A DNA stretch of 64,000 nt, taken from the NCBI GenBank assembly GCA_903924855.1, contig CAIYCW010000121.1:1-64000 (forward strand), given 5' to 3'. The notes beneath the pieces are model-generated. The model was not told the origin of the DNA and ran no database searches. It saw only the letters and a list, made by a program, of their open reading frames with translations. This document shows positions 26,165 through 35,412 of the stretch, one piece after another. This stretch comes from an uncultured Rhodospirillales bacterium. Lineage in GTDB: Bacteria > Pseudomonadota > Alphaproteobacteria > Acetobacterales > Acetobacteraceae. How positions within the stretch are numbered: position 1 is the stretch's first letter; every line of letters begins with the position of its first letter. The translations under genes and the position numbers were made by a program.

Positions 26165-26374
26165 GACACGCTCCACCACATCGACCAACGCACGCAGTTG
26201 CGCTGTGCTCAACAACGGGCTCGCAGCTGGGTCATGCCGGTCGATCAGGCCATCTGGCCCATCCGCGTTGAAGCGCGTCACCCAGTCTCGCACGATCTGC
26301 CATCCGACACCGCTGATCCGGGCGGCGTCACTGCGTGAGCCACCATCGTGGATCGAAGCCAAGGCCAGGAGCTG
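26165..26374 (-). pseudogene. IS630-family transposase, N-terminal fragment
   Basis: The minus-strand frame reads LALASIHDGGSRSDAARI, then GWQIVRDWVTRFNADGPDGL. This is the helix-turn-helix start of IS630-type transposases. Similarity stops near ALVDVVE, and no DDE catalytic region follows in any frame. The remaining bases down to 26030 are unassigned. No terminal repeats were found. It marks an old insertion next to the Lrp gene. Confidence 0.8.
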
Positions 26375-26377
26375 GTG

Positions 26378-26839
26378 TCAGGCCTCCACCGCCAAAGGCA
26401 GGGCGGTGGTGTATTTGATCCGCTCCATGGCGAAGCGCGAGGTGACGTTCTTGAGCCGGATGGCCGCGATCAGCGCGCGGTAGAAGGCATCGTAGCTGGC
26501 CATGTCCGGCACCACGACGCGCAGCATGTAATCGACATCGCCCGCCATGCGGTAGAGCTCCATCACCTCGGGTCTGGCCGAGACGAGGGCTGCGAAATTC
26601 TGCAGCCAGAGGGCGGAATGGTCCTCCGCCTCGATCTGCACAAAAACAGTCAGCCCCAGCCCCAGCTTCTCCGGCGCCAGCAGGGCGACGCGGCGGGTGA
26701 TGATCCCGCTTTCCTCCAGCTTCTGCACACGTTTCCAGCACGGCGTGGGCGACAGCCCGGCGCGATCGGCGAGCTGGGCGATGGAGAGCTCGGCATTGTC
26801 CTGCAGCGCGATCAGGATGCGCCGGTCGATTGCGTCCAT
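26378..26839 (-). CDS. Lrp/AsnC-family transcriptional regulator
   Basis: This 153-aa regulator has an N-terminal winged helix-turn-helix (MDAIDRRILIALQDNAELS, recognition helix near LSPTPCWKRVQKL) and a C-terminal RAM ligand domain (MAGDVDYMLRVVVPDMASYD). It is divergent from the ssu operon across an AT-rich gap of about 280 bp and is a candidate local regulator of it. It ends almost in contact with the IS630 remnant but is itself full length. Confidence 0.92.
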   Translation of the reverse strand: MDAIDRRILIALQDNAELSIAQLADRAGLSPTPCWKRVQKLEESGIITRRVALLAPEKLGLGLTVFVQIEAEDHSALWLQNFAALVSARPEVMELYRMAGDVDYMLRVVVPDMASYDAFYRALIAAIRLKNVTSRFAMERIKYTTALPLAVEA

Positions 26840-26899
26840 CTTTGGGCTCCTGCGCGGCGGCTTGCCGCGTTGTGGTTCGCTGAAACAATCTTTTAAAAA

Positions 26900-26920
26900 C
26901 GTGAATTATGATATTTCACG
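26900..26920. promoter_or_regulatory. Inverted repeat in the Lrp-ssu intergenic region, possible operator
   Basis: CGTGAA and TTCACG are spaced by nine A/T-rich bases, about 60 bases upstream of the Lrp-like gene, in a markedly AT-rich tract. A second, CATTGT ... ACAATG (27058-27080), lies about 40 bases before the ssuA start. Size and AT-rich centre suit an Lrp-type operator, but no consensus can be claimed. Confidence 0.35.
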
Positions 26921-27118
26921 ATTTTTTCGGCACGGCAAGGCTGCGCCGGCCGCGTGCCCCGCGTTGCGCAATTTTCTGGGGTGAGAAGGATTCATCTGTC
27001 TGAGCTGCGCATAAAGAAAAAAAATCCATATGGCTGAAAAAATCGCTGAATTCATTTCATTGTATCAAGACGAGACAATGGTGATGTTTGCTGTGTTATT
27101 TAATAGATGGAGGCGGCC

Positions 27119-28084
27119 ATGCATCGCAGAACAGTTCTTGCCAATCTTGGTGCGGCCGCAGCCTGCAGCCTTTTGCCGGCGGCCGGCGTTGCCCAGACGG
27201 CAACGGCGCTTACCAGCCTGCGCATCGGCTATCAGAAGAACGGTGTGCTGCTGGTGGCCAAGCAGCAGCGCCTGTTCGAGACGCGGTTCGCTGCCCTGGG
27301 GCTTGAGGTTTCGTTTCACGAATTCGCGTTCGGCCCGCCTTTGCTGGAGGCGCTGAGCGCCGGCAGCCTGGATTACGGCACCACCGGCGACGCGCCGCCG
27401 ATCTTCGCCCAGGCAGCGCGCGCCAAGCTCTATTACGCGGCGTCCCTGCCGGCGCGGGGAGAGGGCCAGGCGATCATCGTGCCGCCTGAGTCGCCCATCA
27501 AAACGCTGGCCGATCTGCGCGGCCGGAAGGTCGGCGTGGCCAAGGCGTCCAGCGCACACAACCTGCTGATCGCAGCCCTTGAGGCCGAGGGGATCGGCTA
27601 TGACGAGATCACGCCGCTCTATCTCGCCCCGGCCGATGCGGCTTCCGCCTATGCGCGCGGGGCGATCGATGCGTGGTCGATCTGGGACCCGTATTACGCG
27701 ATCGCCGAGCTGTCCAAGACCGGCGCGCGGCGCCTGCCGATCCGGCCCGCGGCACAGGTGCAGAACAGCTTCTTCCTGTCCAATCGCGGCTTCACCGATC
27801 AGCACCCGGAGATTGTGACGGCGATCAACGAGGAGCTGGCGCAAGCGAGCCTGTGGATCGAGCAGAACCGCGATGCGGCGGCGCGCCTGTTTGCCGAGGC
27901 GACCGGCGTGTCGCTGGAGGCGCAGAGCCGCACCGTGGCACGCGCCGAATTCAAGATCGCACCGCTCAGCGAGGCGGTGATCGCCCAGCAGCAGGCGGTG
28001 GCGGACCGGTTCTTCAAACTCGGACTGATCCCCAAGCCGATCACGGTTCGCGACATCGTCTGGACCGGCCAATCCGCCGCCTGA
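27119..28084 (+). CDS. ssuA: Aliphatic sulfonate ABC transporter substrate-binding protein
   Basis: This 321-aa periplasmic receptor has a signal peptide ([20 protein letters not shown], cleavage near AQT). The NMT1/SsuA fold follows, with [17 protein letters not shown] and the loop [18 protein letters not shown] 27119 is chosen because GGAGG lies five bases upstream; ATG 27107 would place its start within that site. It is the first gene of an ssuADCB-type sulfonate uptake and desulfonation operon. Confidence 0.88.
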   Translation: MHRRTVLANLGAAAACSLLPAAGVAQTATALTSLRIGYQKNGVLLVAKQQRLFETRFAALGLEVSFHEFAFGPPLLEALSAGSLDYGTTGDAPPIFAQAARAKLYYAASLPARGEGQAIIVPPESPIKTLADLRGRKVGVAKASSAHNLLIAALEAEGIGYDEITPLYLAPADAASAYARGAIDAWSIWDPYYAIAELSKTGARRLPIRPAAQVQNSFFLSNRGFTDQHPEIVTAINEELAQASLWIEQNRDAAARLFAEATGVSLEAQSRTVARAEFKIAPLSEAVIAQQQAVADRFFKLGLIPKPITVRDIVWTGQSAA

Positions 28085-28101
28085 CCCGAGGAGAATTGAT
28101 C

Positions 28102-29259
28102 ATGAGCACACAGACCCCACTCGATTTGTTCTGGTTCATCCCGGTCTCCGGCGATGGGTCCTATCTCGGCACGGCGCAGGGCCACAGGCCGCCGGAGTTC
28201 CGCTATCTGAAGCAGATCGCCCAGGCGGCCGATCATCTGGGCTTTGGCGGTGTGCTGATCCCCACCGGGCGCAACTGCGATGATCCGATGATCACCGCAA
28301 CCGCGCTGGCCGCCCACACCGAGCGGCTGCGGTTTCTGGTGGCGCTGCGGCCGGGGACAATCTCGCCCAGCTACGCCGCGCGCCAGGCGGCTGCGTTCGA
28401 CCGGATCAGCGGCGGGCGGTTCATCGTCAACATCGTCACCGGCGGCAACCCCACGGAGCTGGCCGGCGATGGCATCCATCTGCCGCATGACGAGCGCTAT
28501 GCCCACACGGCGGAGTTTCTCAGCGTCTATGGCCCGTTGCTGCGCGGCGAGACGGTGGATCTGGACGGGCGGTATCTTCAGGTGAAGGGGGCGAAGCTGG
28601 AGTTTCCGGCGGTGCAGCAACCCGGCCCGCCGATCTGGTTCGGTGGCTCGTCCGACCCGGGGATTGCGGTGGCGGCGCAGCATTCGGATGTCTATCTAAC
28701 CTGGGGCGAGCCCCTGGCCGAGGTGGCGGCGAAGCTGGGCCGTGTGCGCGCCCAGGCGCGGCTGCACGGGCGCCAGGTGCGGTTTGGCCTGCGCATCCAT
28801 CTGATCGTGCGCGAGACGGATGAGGCGGCGTGGCGCGTGGCGGATGATCTGATCGCGCGGCTGCCGGACTCCGCCATTGCCGCGGCGCAGAAGAAATTCG
28901 CCGAGGAGTCGGATTCGGTGGGGCAGCAGCGCATGTCCACCCTGCATGGCGGCAGGCGGGACCGGCTGGAGATCGCGCCCAATCTCTGGGCCGGCATCGG
29001 CCTGGTGCGTGGCGGGGCGGGCACGGCGCTGGTGGGCTCGGCCGAGACGGTGGCGCAGCGTCTGCGCGAATACCAGGCGCTGGGCATCGAGACCGTGATC
29101 GCGTCTGGCTATCCGCATCTGGAGGAGGCGTACAAGGTGGCCGAGCTGCTGTTCCCGGTGCTGGGCATCGGCCGGCAGGCCGGCGCTGCGAAGGTGGCGC
29201 AGCCGGAGGGCGAGTTTGGCACCAGCGGCACCGGGTTTCGCCTGGCGGCGGCGAGCTAG
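28102..29259 (+). CDS. ssuD: FMNH2-dependent alkanesulfonate monooxygenase
   Basis: This 385-aa luciferase-like flavin monooxygenase cleaves alkanesulfonates to aldehyde and sulfite. [34 protein letters not shown] and [15 protein letters not shown] match SsuD closely, and E. coli SsuD has 381 aa. GAGGA precedes ATG 28102. It needs FMNH2 from a reductase (SsuE), and no such gene is in the cluster. The ABC genes follow directly. Confidence 0.94.
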   Translation: MSTQTPLDLFWFIPVSGDGSYLGTAQGHRPPEFRYLKQIAQAADHLGFGGVLIPTGRNCDDPMITATALAAHTERLRFLVALRPGTISPSYAARQAAAFDRISGGRFIVNIVTGGNPTELAGDGIHLPHDERYAHTAEFLSVYGPLLRGETVDLDGRYLQVKGAKLEFPAVQQPGPPIWFGGSSDPGIAVAAQHSDVYLTWGEPLAEVAAKLGRVRAQARLHGRQVRFGLRIHLIVRETDEAAWRVADDLIARLPDSAIAAAQKKFAEESDSVGQQRMSTLHGGRRDRLEIAPNLWAGIGLVRGGAGTALVGSAETVAQRLREYQALGIETVIASGYPHLEEAYKVAELLFPVLGIGRQAGAAKVAQPEGEFGTSGTGFRLAAAS

Positions 29260-29268
29260 GGGGCGGCG

Positions 29269-30117
29269 ATGAGCGATCTGGCTTTGGTTTCACCGCGGGC
29301 GGCGTCGTATCGCACGGCGCCGCCACCGCGGCGCTCCCCACGTGTCAGCCTGGCCACCGCGCGGTTTGTGCCATGGCTGTTACCGTTGCTGCTGCTGTGT
29401 GGCTGGCAGATCGGGTCGCAATCGGGCGTCATTGCGGATGACATCTTCCCACGCCCGGCCGACGTGCTGGCATCGGCAGCGCGGCTCACCCTGAGTGCTG
29501 AGCTGGCGCACAACATCGCGGTCAGTTTCCGGCGTGCCGTGTCGGGTCTGGCGCTGGGGGGAAGCCTCGCATTTGCGCTTGGCCTGTCCAACGGGGTGTC
29601 GCGCCTGTCCGAACGGCTGACGGACACGACACTGCAGATGCTGCGCAACATTCCCAATTTGTCACTGATCCCGCTGGTGATCCTGTGGTTCGGCATCGAT
29701 GAGGGGGCGAAGCTGTTCCTGACCGCGTTTGGCGTGTTCTTCCCGATCTACATCAACACGTTCCACGGCGTGCGCAACGTGGATGCGCAGCTGATCGAGA
29801 TGGGCCGTTCCTATGGCATGGGCCGCTTCACCCTGTTTCGCCGTGTGGTGCTGCCGGGGGCGTTGCCGTCGATCTTCGTCGGGCTGCGCTATGGGCTTGG
29901 CATCATGTGGCTGACGCTGATCGTCTCGGAGACGATCGCGGCCGATGCCGGCATCGGGCACATGGCGATGCAGGCGCGCGAGTTCATGCAGACCGATGTG
30001 GTGGTGCTGGCGATCCTGATCTACGCGGCGCTGGGCAAGACCGCGGATTCGGCGGTGCGGCTGCTGGAGCGCCGGACGCTGGGCTGGCATCACGCCTATG
30101 GGAGGGCAGCACGATGA
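29269..30117 (+). CDS. ssuC: Aliphatic sulfonate ABC transporter permease
   Basis: This 282-aa inner-membrane permease has about six helices after a 35-residue basic, proline-rich cytoplasmic lead. The EAA loop ([20 protein letters not shown]) near residue 180 is the contact for the ATPase. ATGA overlap with ssuB shows coupling. Confidence 0.9.
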   Translation: MSDLALVSPRAASYRTAPPPRRSPRVSLATARFVPWLLPLLLLCGWQIGSQSGVIADDIFPRPADVLASAARLTLSAELAHNIAVSFRRAVSGLALGGSLAFALGLSNGVSRLSERLTDTTLQMLRNIPNLSLIPLVILWFGIDEGAKLFLTAFGVFFPIYINTFHGVRNVDAQLIEMGRSYGMGRFTLFRRVVLPGALPSIFVGLRYGLGIMWLTLIVSETIAADAGIGHMAMQAREFMQTDVVVLAILIYAALGKTADSAVRLLERRTLGWHHAYGRAAR

Positions 30118-30866
30118 ACGCGATGTCTCCTGTGGCGCATGGCGTGGGCATCTCGGTGCGCGGCCTGCGCAAGGATTTTGCCGGCAGGGAGGTGCTGAAG
30201 GGCATCGATCTGGAGGTGGCGGCGGGTGAGTTTCTTGCCGTGATCGGCCGCTCCGGCTGCGGCAAATCGACGTTGCTGCGCATTCTGGCGGGGCTGGATG
30301 CGCCGTCTGGCGGCGAGATCCGGTTTGGTGGCGGTGATGGGCGGGCGCGGCTGATGTTTCAGGAGCCGAGGCTGCTCCCTTGGGCCAGTGTGCGCGACAA
30401 TGTGGCGGTGGGGCTGGGCGAGGGCGGCGGGAAGGCGCGCGAGCGGGCCGAGGCGGCGCTGGATGCGGTTGGGCTGGCCGACAAGGCGGAGGCCTGGCCG
30501 GCCACGCTGTCCGGCGGGCAGCGGCAGCGTGTGGCGTTGGCGCGGGCCTTGGTGTCCCGCCCAAGATTCCTGGCGCTGGATGAGCCGCTGGGCGCGTTGG
30601 ATGCGTTGACGCGCATCGAGATGCAGAAGCTGGTCGAGCAGGTCTGGCAGGCGCAGCGTTTCACCGCGGTGCTGGTGACGCATGACGTGTCCGAGGCGTT
30701 GCTGTTGGCGGATCGGGTGGTAATGATCGAGCAGGGCGAGATCACGCTGGATGTGGCGATCACCCTGCCCAGGCCGCGCCGGCGTGCCGCGCCAGAGCTG
30801 GGCGCACTGGAAGACCAGATCCTGGAACGCCTGCTGGGCCAAATGCCAAGTCGCGTTGACGGGTGA
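30114..30866 (+). CDS. ssuB: Aliphatic sulfonate ABC transporter ATP-binding protein
   Basis: This 250-aa ATPase energises sulfonate uptake. Walker A is GRSGCGKST near residue 46, the signature is [15 protein letters not shown] and Walker B is [13 protein letters not shown]. The length is typical for SsuB/TauB (about 255 aa). It is the last gene of the operon and is followed by a hairpin terminator shared with convergent truA. Confidence 0.91.
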   Translation: MNAMSPVAHGVGISVRGLRKDFAGREVLKGIDLEVAAGEFLAVIGRSGCGKSTLLRILAGLDAPSGGEIRFGGGDGRARLMFQEPRLLPWASVRDNVAVGLGEGGGKARERAEAALDAVGLADKAEAWPATLSGGQRQRVALARALVSRPRFLALDEPLGALDALTRIEMQKLVEQVWQAQRFTAVLVTHDVSEALLLADRVVMIEQGEITLDVAITLPRPRRRAAPELGALEDQILERLLGQMPSRVDG

Positions 30867-30897
30867 AGCCAAGAAAAAAAGGAAAAAAGTTTTTTTG

Positions 30898-30921
30898 CTT
30901 CTTTTTGTTCACAAAAAGAAG
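30898..30921. terminator. Bidirectional AT-rich hairpin terminator between ssuB and truA
   Basis: CTTCTTTTTGT and ACAAAAAGAAG are perfect 11-bp arms around a two-base loop. They are preceded by a T-tract and by A-rich sequence from 30871. The hairpin sits between the convergent ends of ssuB (30866) and truA (30941), which is where a two-way terminator is expected. Confidence 0.75.
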
Positions 30922-30940
30922 AAACCTTACTTGTCTACGT

Positions 30941-31705
30941 TCAGCTCGCCACAAACGGGTCCGGCTCATAAACCACCCGTGTGAACACCAGCCCGTCCGA
31001 GGGTGCGGTGGGTCCCGCGGCTTTGCGGTCGGTGGCCGCCAGGATGTCGCGCACCGCGTCCGCTGGCAGTTTCCCGTCCCCCACCAGTTTCAGCGTGCCG
31101 ACCATGTTGCGCACCTGGTGGTGCAGGAAGCTGCGGGCCTCGGCGATGACGGTGATGGTCTCGTTGTGCTGGGTGACCGCCAGCCGGTCGAGCGTGCGCA
31201 CGGGGGAGGCGGCCTGGCAGGAGCTGGCGCGGAAGGAGGTGAAATCGTGCCGCCCCAGCAGATGGCGGGCTGCGTGCTGCATGGCGGTGACATCGAGCAG
31301 GCGGGCCACATGCCAGGCGCGGCCATGGTCGAGCACCAGGCGGGCGGGGCGGGTGTTGATGGTGTAGCGGTAGCAGCGGCCGAGGGCGGAGAAGCGGGCA
31401 CTCCAGTCATCCGGCACGTCCGCCACGTCCAGCACCGCCACGGCATGGGGGCGGGTGTGGAAGTTGAGCGCGTTGCGGATGGCCTCTCGCGTGTGTTTCT
31501 GCGGCAGGTCCAGATGCGCCACCTGGCCTTCGGCGTGCACGCCGGAATCGGTGCGGCCGGCGGCGATGCAGGTGACGGGGGCGCCAAGGGTGAGATGCCG
31601 CGCCGCTTGTTCCAGCACGCCCTGGACGGAGGTTCCGACATCCTGGCGCTGCCAGCCCACGAAATCCCGCCCGTCATATTCCAGCTTCAGGGCGACGCGG
31701 CGCAT
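30941..31705 (-). CDS. truA: tRNA pseudouridine(38-40) synthase
   Basis: This 254-aa enzyme modifies the anticodon arm of tRNAs. The catalytic Asp is in AAGRTDSGVHAEGQV near residue 52. YDGRDFVGWQRQ is the N-terminal signature and SFLHHQVRNMVG the C-terminal one. Its first base is shared with the last base of the fmt stop, so def-fmt-truA is read as one minus-strand unit. Confidence 0.96.
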   Translation of the reverse strand: MRRVALKLEYDGRDFVGWQRQDVGTSVQGVLEQAARHLTLGAPVTCIAAGRTDSGVHAEGQVAHLDLPQKHTREAIRNALNFHTRPHAVAVLDVADVPDDWSARFSALGRCYRYTINTRPARLVLDHGRAWHVARLLDVTAMQHAARHLLGRHDFTSFRASSCQAASPVRTLDRLAVTQHNETITVIAEARSFLHHQVRNMVGTLKLVGDGKLPADAVRDILAATDRKAAGPTAPSDGLVFTRVVYEPDPFVAS

Positions 31706-32622
31706 CAGCCGAACCTGGTTCCGCGCGGGATGGGGCGGCCGTTGAGAAAGGCTTCGGCCGGCATGGCGGCGCGGCCGGGGGCCTGGATGCGGGTGAGGCG
31801 CAGCGCGCCATCGCCGGTGGCCACGGCCAATTTGTCATCCAGCGTGTGGCCGGCGGGGCCTGAGCCGGATGTGATCTCGGCCGCGTGGATCTTGATCACC
31901 TCGCCGGCCAGTTCGGTGAAGGTGCCGGGCCAGGGGTTGAGGGCGCGGATCTGGCGGTCCAGCTCGGCGGTGGGGCGTGTCCAGTACAGCCTGCCATCCT
32001 CGCGGGTGAGTTTGGCGGCGTAGGTGACGCCGTCCGCCGGTTGAGGGATGGGGGGTGGGTTTTCGGCAAGCGCCTGCACCACGAGACGCCCGCCCAGCTC
32101 GGCGAGCGCGTCGTGCAAGGTGGGGGCGGTGGTGGTGGGGGTGATCGGCACGGTTGCGCGCAGCAGCATGGCGCCGGTGTCGAGCCCCGCATCCATCTGC
32201 ATGATGGTGACACCGCTTTCGCTGTCACCGGCCAGGATCGCCGCCTGGATCGGGGCGGCGCCGCGCCAGCGCGGCAGCAGGCTGGCATGGATGTTGAGGC
32301 AGCCGCTTCGTGGCATGTCCAGAATGGCTTGCGGCAGGATCAGCCCATAGGCGGCGACCACGGCGGCATCGAGATCGAGAGCCGCGAAGGCCGCCCATTC
32401 GGCTTCCCAGCCGGGGGCGCCTTTGCGCAGCCTGGCGGGGGTGCGCACGGGAAGGCCGAGTTCGATGGCGGCCGCGTGCACCGGGGAGGGTTTCTCCTTC
32501 TGCCCGCGCCCGGCCGGGCGGGGCGGCTGGGAGTAGACGCAGGCGATGTCGTGGCCGGCTGCCACCAGCGCGCGCAGCGCCACCACGGCGAAATCGGGCG
32601 TGCCCATGAAGGCGAGACGCAT
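31705..32622 (-). CDS. fmt: Methionyl-tRNA formyltransferase
   Basis: This 305-aa enzyme formylates initiator Met-t[19 protein letters not shown] is the N-terminal signature. The catalytic region is [19 protein letters not shown] and [10 protein letters not shown], followed by the C-terminal OB-fold domain. It lies five bases after def, the deformylase that removes the same formyl group. Confidence 0.97.
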   Translation of the reverse strand: MRLAFMGTPDFAVVALRALVAAGHDIACVYSQPPRPAGRGQKEKPSPVHAAAIELGLPVRTPARLRKGAPGWEAEWAAFAALDLDAAVVAAYGLILPQAILDMPRSGCLNIHASLLPRWRGAAPIQAAILAGDSESGVTIMQMDAGLDTGAMLLRATVPITPTTTAPTLHDALAELGGRLVVQALAENPPPIPQPADGVTYAAKLTREDGRLYWTRPTAELDRQIRALNPWPGTFTELAGEVIKIHAAEITSGSGPAGHTLDDKLAVATGDGALRLTRIQAPGRAAMPAEAFLNGRPIPRGTRFG

Positions 32623-32627
32623 GCGCC

Positions 32628-33179
32628 TCAGCCCCGCTCGGCCGCTTTGATCCGCTGTTCCTTGGCCAGTTTGCGCATGATGATGTTGCGCTTGAGGGCG
32701 GAGATGTGATCGACGAACAGCACGCCGTTCAGATGATCGATCTCGTGCTGGATGCAGGTGGCGAGCAGACCGTCCGCCTCCATCTCGCGGCGCATGCCGT
32801 CCGCATCCTCGAAGCGGATCTTGATGCGGGCCGGACGTGTGACGTCGGCATATTGCTGCGGCAGGGACAGGCAGCCTTCCTCACGCGTGGCAAGCTCGGT
32901 GCTTGCGGCCAGGATCTCGGGATTGACCAGCACGAGGGGCTGGCGCGCATCACCCTCCGCCACGTCGACGATCGCCATGCGCAGGCTTTCGCCGATCTGC
33001 GGGGCGGCCAGGCCGATGCCGGGGGCGTGATACATTGTCGCGAACATGCGCGGGATCAGCGCGCGCACGCGATCGGCGTCCCGGTCGAGCACGGGCTTGG
33101 CGCGGGCCTTCAGCACGGCGTGCGGGGCGATCAGGATGGACAGCAGATCGGCGGGCGGAGTGGCGGTGAGATCGGTCAT
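32628..33179 (-). CDS. def: Peptide deformylase
   Basis: This 183-aa metalloprotease removes the N-formyl group from nascent proteins. All three motifs are intact: [17 protein letters not shown] (metal Cys) and QHEIDHLNG (two metal His and the catalytic Glu). It is the first gene of the def-fmt-truA run and divergent from hsp20. Confidence 0.97.
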   Translation of the reverse strand: MTDLTATPPADLLSILIAPHAVLKARAKPVLDRDADRVRALIPRMFATMYHAPGIGLAAPQIGESLRMAIVDVAEGDARQPLVLVNPEILAASTELATREEGCLSLPQQYADVTRPARIKIRFEDADGMRREMEADGLLATCIQHEIDHLNGVLFVDHISALKRNIIMRKLAKEQRIKAAERG

Positions 33180-33226
33180 TCATCGGATTTAGCCGCATGA
33201 CGGCGCCACTTCAACAAGCGCACCCT

Positions 33227-33255
33227 CTTGCAAGGCGCTGTCCTGCTGCCAAACT
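33227..33255 (+). promoter_or_regulatory. Candidate RpoH-dependent promoter of hsp20
   Basis: CTTGCAA at 33227-33233 followed after 14 bases by GCCAAACT partly matches the sigma-32 pattern (CTTGAAA, 14 bases, CCCCATNT). It lies about 70 bases before the Hsp20 start. The -10 match is only moderate. Confidence 0.35.
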
Positions 33256-33326
33256 GTTGGGAAGCGGCTGCCGAGTCCGGGGCCGTGATGCAGCAATACC
33301 GCTTCGCTCCAAAGGAGGAGGCCTTC

Positions 33327-33770
33327 ATGTCGACCCGCCTGTTCACCTCGCCGATGTTTCTCGGCTTCGACCATCTGGAGCAGATGCTCGAACGCGCCGC
33401 CAAAACCTCCTCGGATGGCTATCCGCCCTACAATATCGAGCAGACCGGCCCGGCCGGGCTGCGCATCACGCTGGCGGTGGCCGGTTTCACGATGGATGAT
33501 CTGCAGATCACCCAGGAGGACAACCAGCTCGTCATCCGCGGACGGCAAACCGATGATTGCGCGGGGCGGGTGTTCATCCATCGCGGCATCGCGGCGCGCC
33601 AGTTCCAGCGCGCCTTCGTGATGGCGGAGGGGATCGAGGTGAAGGGCGCCTGGCTGGACAGCGGGCTGCTGCATATCGACCTTGCCCGGCCGATGCCGGC
33701 CAGCAAGGTGCGCACCATCCGCATCGGCAAGCCCGGTGCGGTGGTGGATGGAGAGACCGAAAACGACTGA
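33327..33770 (+). CDS. Small heat-shock protein, Hsp20 family
   Basis: This 147-aa chaperone has a central alpha-crystallin domain. It begins at YPPYNIEQTGPAGLRITLAV and includes VAGFTMDDLQITQEDNQLVI and the FQRAFVMAEGIEVKGAWLDS strands, a layout typical of alphaproteobacterial IbpA/HspD proteins. A strong AAAGGAGG site precedes ATG 33327. CTCC-AAA-GGAG around that site could fold into a tiny hairpin. The next gene is DUF1150, its usual partner, 35 bases on. Control by RpoH, encoded at 59.7 kb, is expected. Confidence 0.93.
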   Translation: MSTRLFTSPMFLGFDHLEQMLERAAKTSSDGYPPYNIEQTGPAGLRITLAVAGFTMDDLQITQEDNQLVIRGRQTDDCAGRVFIHRGIAARQFQRAFVMAEGIEVKGAWLDSGLLHIDLARPMPASKVRTIRIGKPGAVVDGETEND

Positions 33771-33805
33771 CCGTTCAACGGCTTGCTGACACAGGAGCCT
33801 TACCT

Positions 33806-34009
33806 ATGGACATTCGCAACCTCACGCCCGAACAGCTGATGCAGCTTGGCATGCCGGAAGTGGCGTATTTCAAACCGGTGATGCTGCATGGCGTGCGCGC
33901 CTATGCGATCCACGCGGCCAACGGCACGCCGGTGGCGGTGGCGGCGGACCGGGATATCGCGATCTCGGTGGTGCTGGACCGCGACATGCAGCCGATCTGG
34001 GTGCATTGA
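33806..34009 (+). CDS. DUF1150 family protein
   Basis: This 67-aa protein (MDIRNLTPEQLMQLGMPEVA) belongs to the short DUF1150 family commonly found right after hsp20 genes in Alphaproteobacteria. ADRDIAISVVLDRDMQPIWVH is the conserved C-terminus. No enzyme motif is present. It probably works with the Hsp20 protein or is co-induced by heat; the function is unknown. AGGAGC lies nine bases before the ATG. Its stop overlaps the VOC start. Confidence 0.88.
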   Translation: MDIRNLTPEQLMQLGMPEVAYFKPVMLHGVRAYAIHAANGTPVAVAADRDIAISVVLDRDMQPIWVH

Positions 34010-34686
34010 GCTTCACCGCGACCCCGGGTCCGGCCGCGCTCGATCATATCGCGGTGGCCTGCGCCAGGCTGGAGGACGGGGTCGCGTGGGTGGCCGCCCT
34101 GCTGGGGGTGGAGCCGGGGCCGGGTGGCGCGCATCCGGATATGGGCACGCACAACCGGCTGCTGCGGCTGGGCGCGGATGTGTATCTGGAGGTGATCGCC
34201 CCCGATCCTGCGGTGCCCAAGCCACGTCTGCGGCCGCGCTGGTTCGGCTTTGATGACCCCGCGATGCAACAGCGCCTGCGTGAGCACGGGCCGCGTCTTG
34301 TGGGGTTTGTCGCGCGCACCTCCGATATCCACACCGCGTCGGCCTCGGCGCTGGTGCCGCCCGGGCCGCCCACGCTGGTCAGCAGGGGGGCGCTTGAATG
34401 GCTGTTCACCGTGACGCCGGATGGCAGGCTGCTGGAGGAGGGGGCGGTGCCGCCGCTGATCCAATGGCCGGATGGGATGGCAAGCCCGGCCGCGCGCATG
34501 CCGGAGCGGGGATTGCGCCTGCAGCGCCTGATGATCACCCACCCAAAGCCGCAGCACGTGCGGGCGGCCTGGGCGTCTGTCGGGTTTGTGAGTGATCTTG
34601 TGGTGGTGGAGCCGGGCGATGGCGTTCGGCTGATGGCCGAGATCGGCTTGCCTGGCGGCGGGATGGCGCGTGTTTCAGGCTTTTGA
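34006..34686 (+). CDS. VOC/glyoxalase-like domain protein
   Basis: This 226-aa protein starts at TTG 34006 overlapping the DUF1150 stop (TTGA). ALDHIAVACARLEDGVAWV and DMGTHNRLLRLG give the metal-site pattern of the glyoxalase_3-like group of vicinal-oxygen-chelate proteins. GADVYLEVIAPDP supplies the expected Glu. The substrate is unknown. It ends convergently with hpf. Grouping with hsp20 may be accidental or may reflect stress-linked detoxification. Confidence 0.82.
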   Translation: MSFTATPGPAALDHIAVACARLEDGVAWVAALLGVEPGPGGAHPDMGTHNRLLRLGADVYLEVIAPDPAVPKPRLRPRWFGFDDPAMQQRLREHGPRLVGFVARTSDIHTASASALVPPGPPTLVSRGALEWLFTVTPDGRLLEEGAVPPLIQWPDGMASPAARMPERGLRLQRLMITHPKPQHVRAAWASVGFVSDLVVVEPGDGVRLMAEIGLPGGGMARVSGF

Positions 34687-34730
34687 TCCGGTGGCAAGGC
34701 AGGGGCGGTTCGCACCGCCCCTGAGATGCG

Positions 34731-35330
34731 TCAGTTGCTGGACGAGGTCGGGTCGATCCAGCCGATATGGCCGTCACTGCGGCGATAGACCACGTTGAGC
34801 TCGTTGGTGGCGACGTTGCGGAACATCATCACCGGCTGATCCGCGAGATCCATCAGCATCACCGCATCGCCCACTGTGAGGGATGCGATCTCGGCCGGCT
34901 GCTCGGCCACCACGGTGGCGTAGGTGGCGCGGCCGACGACGGCGACGCCGCCATTGGGCTGGGGTTGCTCCTCCTCCTCCTGGCGCAGCGTGTATTGCCG
35001 TGCCGCCTGCGGGCGCACGCGGTTGGCGGCGTCTCGTGAGTGCTCGTTGACCCTGCGTCGGTAGCGGCGCAGGCGTTTGGCGATGTGTTCGGCGGCATCA
35101 TCAAAGGCCGAGTTGGCATCCGCCGCCTCGCCCTCACCGCGAAGCGTGATGCCGCGGCCGGCATGGACGTTGATATCGCAGGTGAAGAAGCTTCGGGCCC
35201 GGCTGAAGGTGACGTTCGCCTCCAACGCGTGGTCGAAATACTTGCCTGCGATCGTGTCGAGTTGCTGTGCCACACGCGCCCTCAGCGCGTCCGACATTTC
35301 CACCTGCTTACCAGAGACCGTGATATGCAT
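34731..35330 (-). CDS. hpf: Ribosome hibernation promoting factor, long form
   Basis: This 199-aa protein has two parts. Residues 1 to about 100 are the ribosome-binding S30AE domain (MHITVSGKQVEMSDALR, basic helix near RLRRYRRR). Residues about 140-199 are the dimerisation domain of long HPF (SLTVGDAVMLMDLADQPVMM, NVVYRRSDGHIGWIDP). It dimerises 70S ribosomes during stationary phase. The start is ATG 35330. It follows rpoN by 82 bases in the same direction, the usual proteobacterial order. The expected ptsN gene does not follow. Confidence 0.94.
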   Translation of the reverse strand: MHITVSGKQVEMSDALRARVAQQLDTIAGKYFDHALEANVTFSRARSFFTCDINVHAGRGITLRGEGEAADANSAFDDAAEHIAKRLRRYRRRVNEHSRDAANRVRPQAARQYTLRQEEEEQPQPNGGVAVVGRATYATVVAEQPAEIASLTVGDAVMLMDLADQPVMMFRNVATNELNVVYRRSDGHIGWIDPTSSSN

Positions 35331-35412
35331 GCGCGTCGCCTCATGCGGAGTTCGGGACCGCCTGGCCGCGCTTGGCCGCCCTGGCCGGGTGTTACCGGTT
35401 CCGGGCGGGGAT

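Noticed and set aside
27030-27356. 108-codon plus-strand frame in the Lrp-ssuA gap
   Set aside because: Most of it is an out-of-frame reading of ssuA, and the preceding part is AT-rich control sequence without a good ribosome site.
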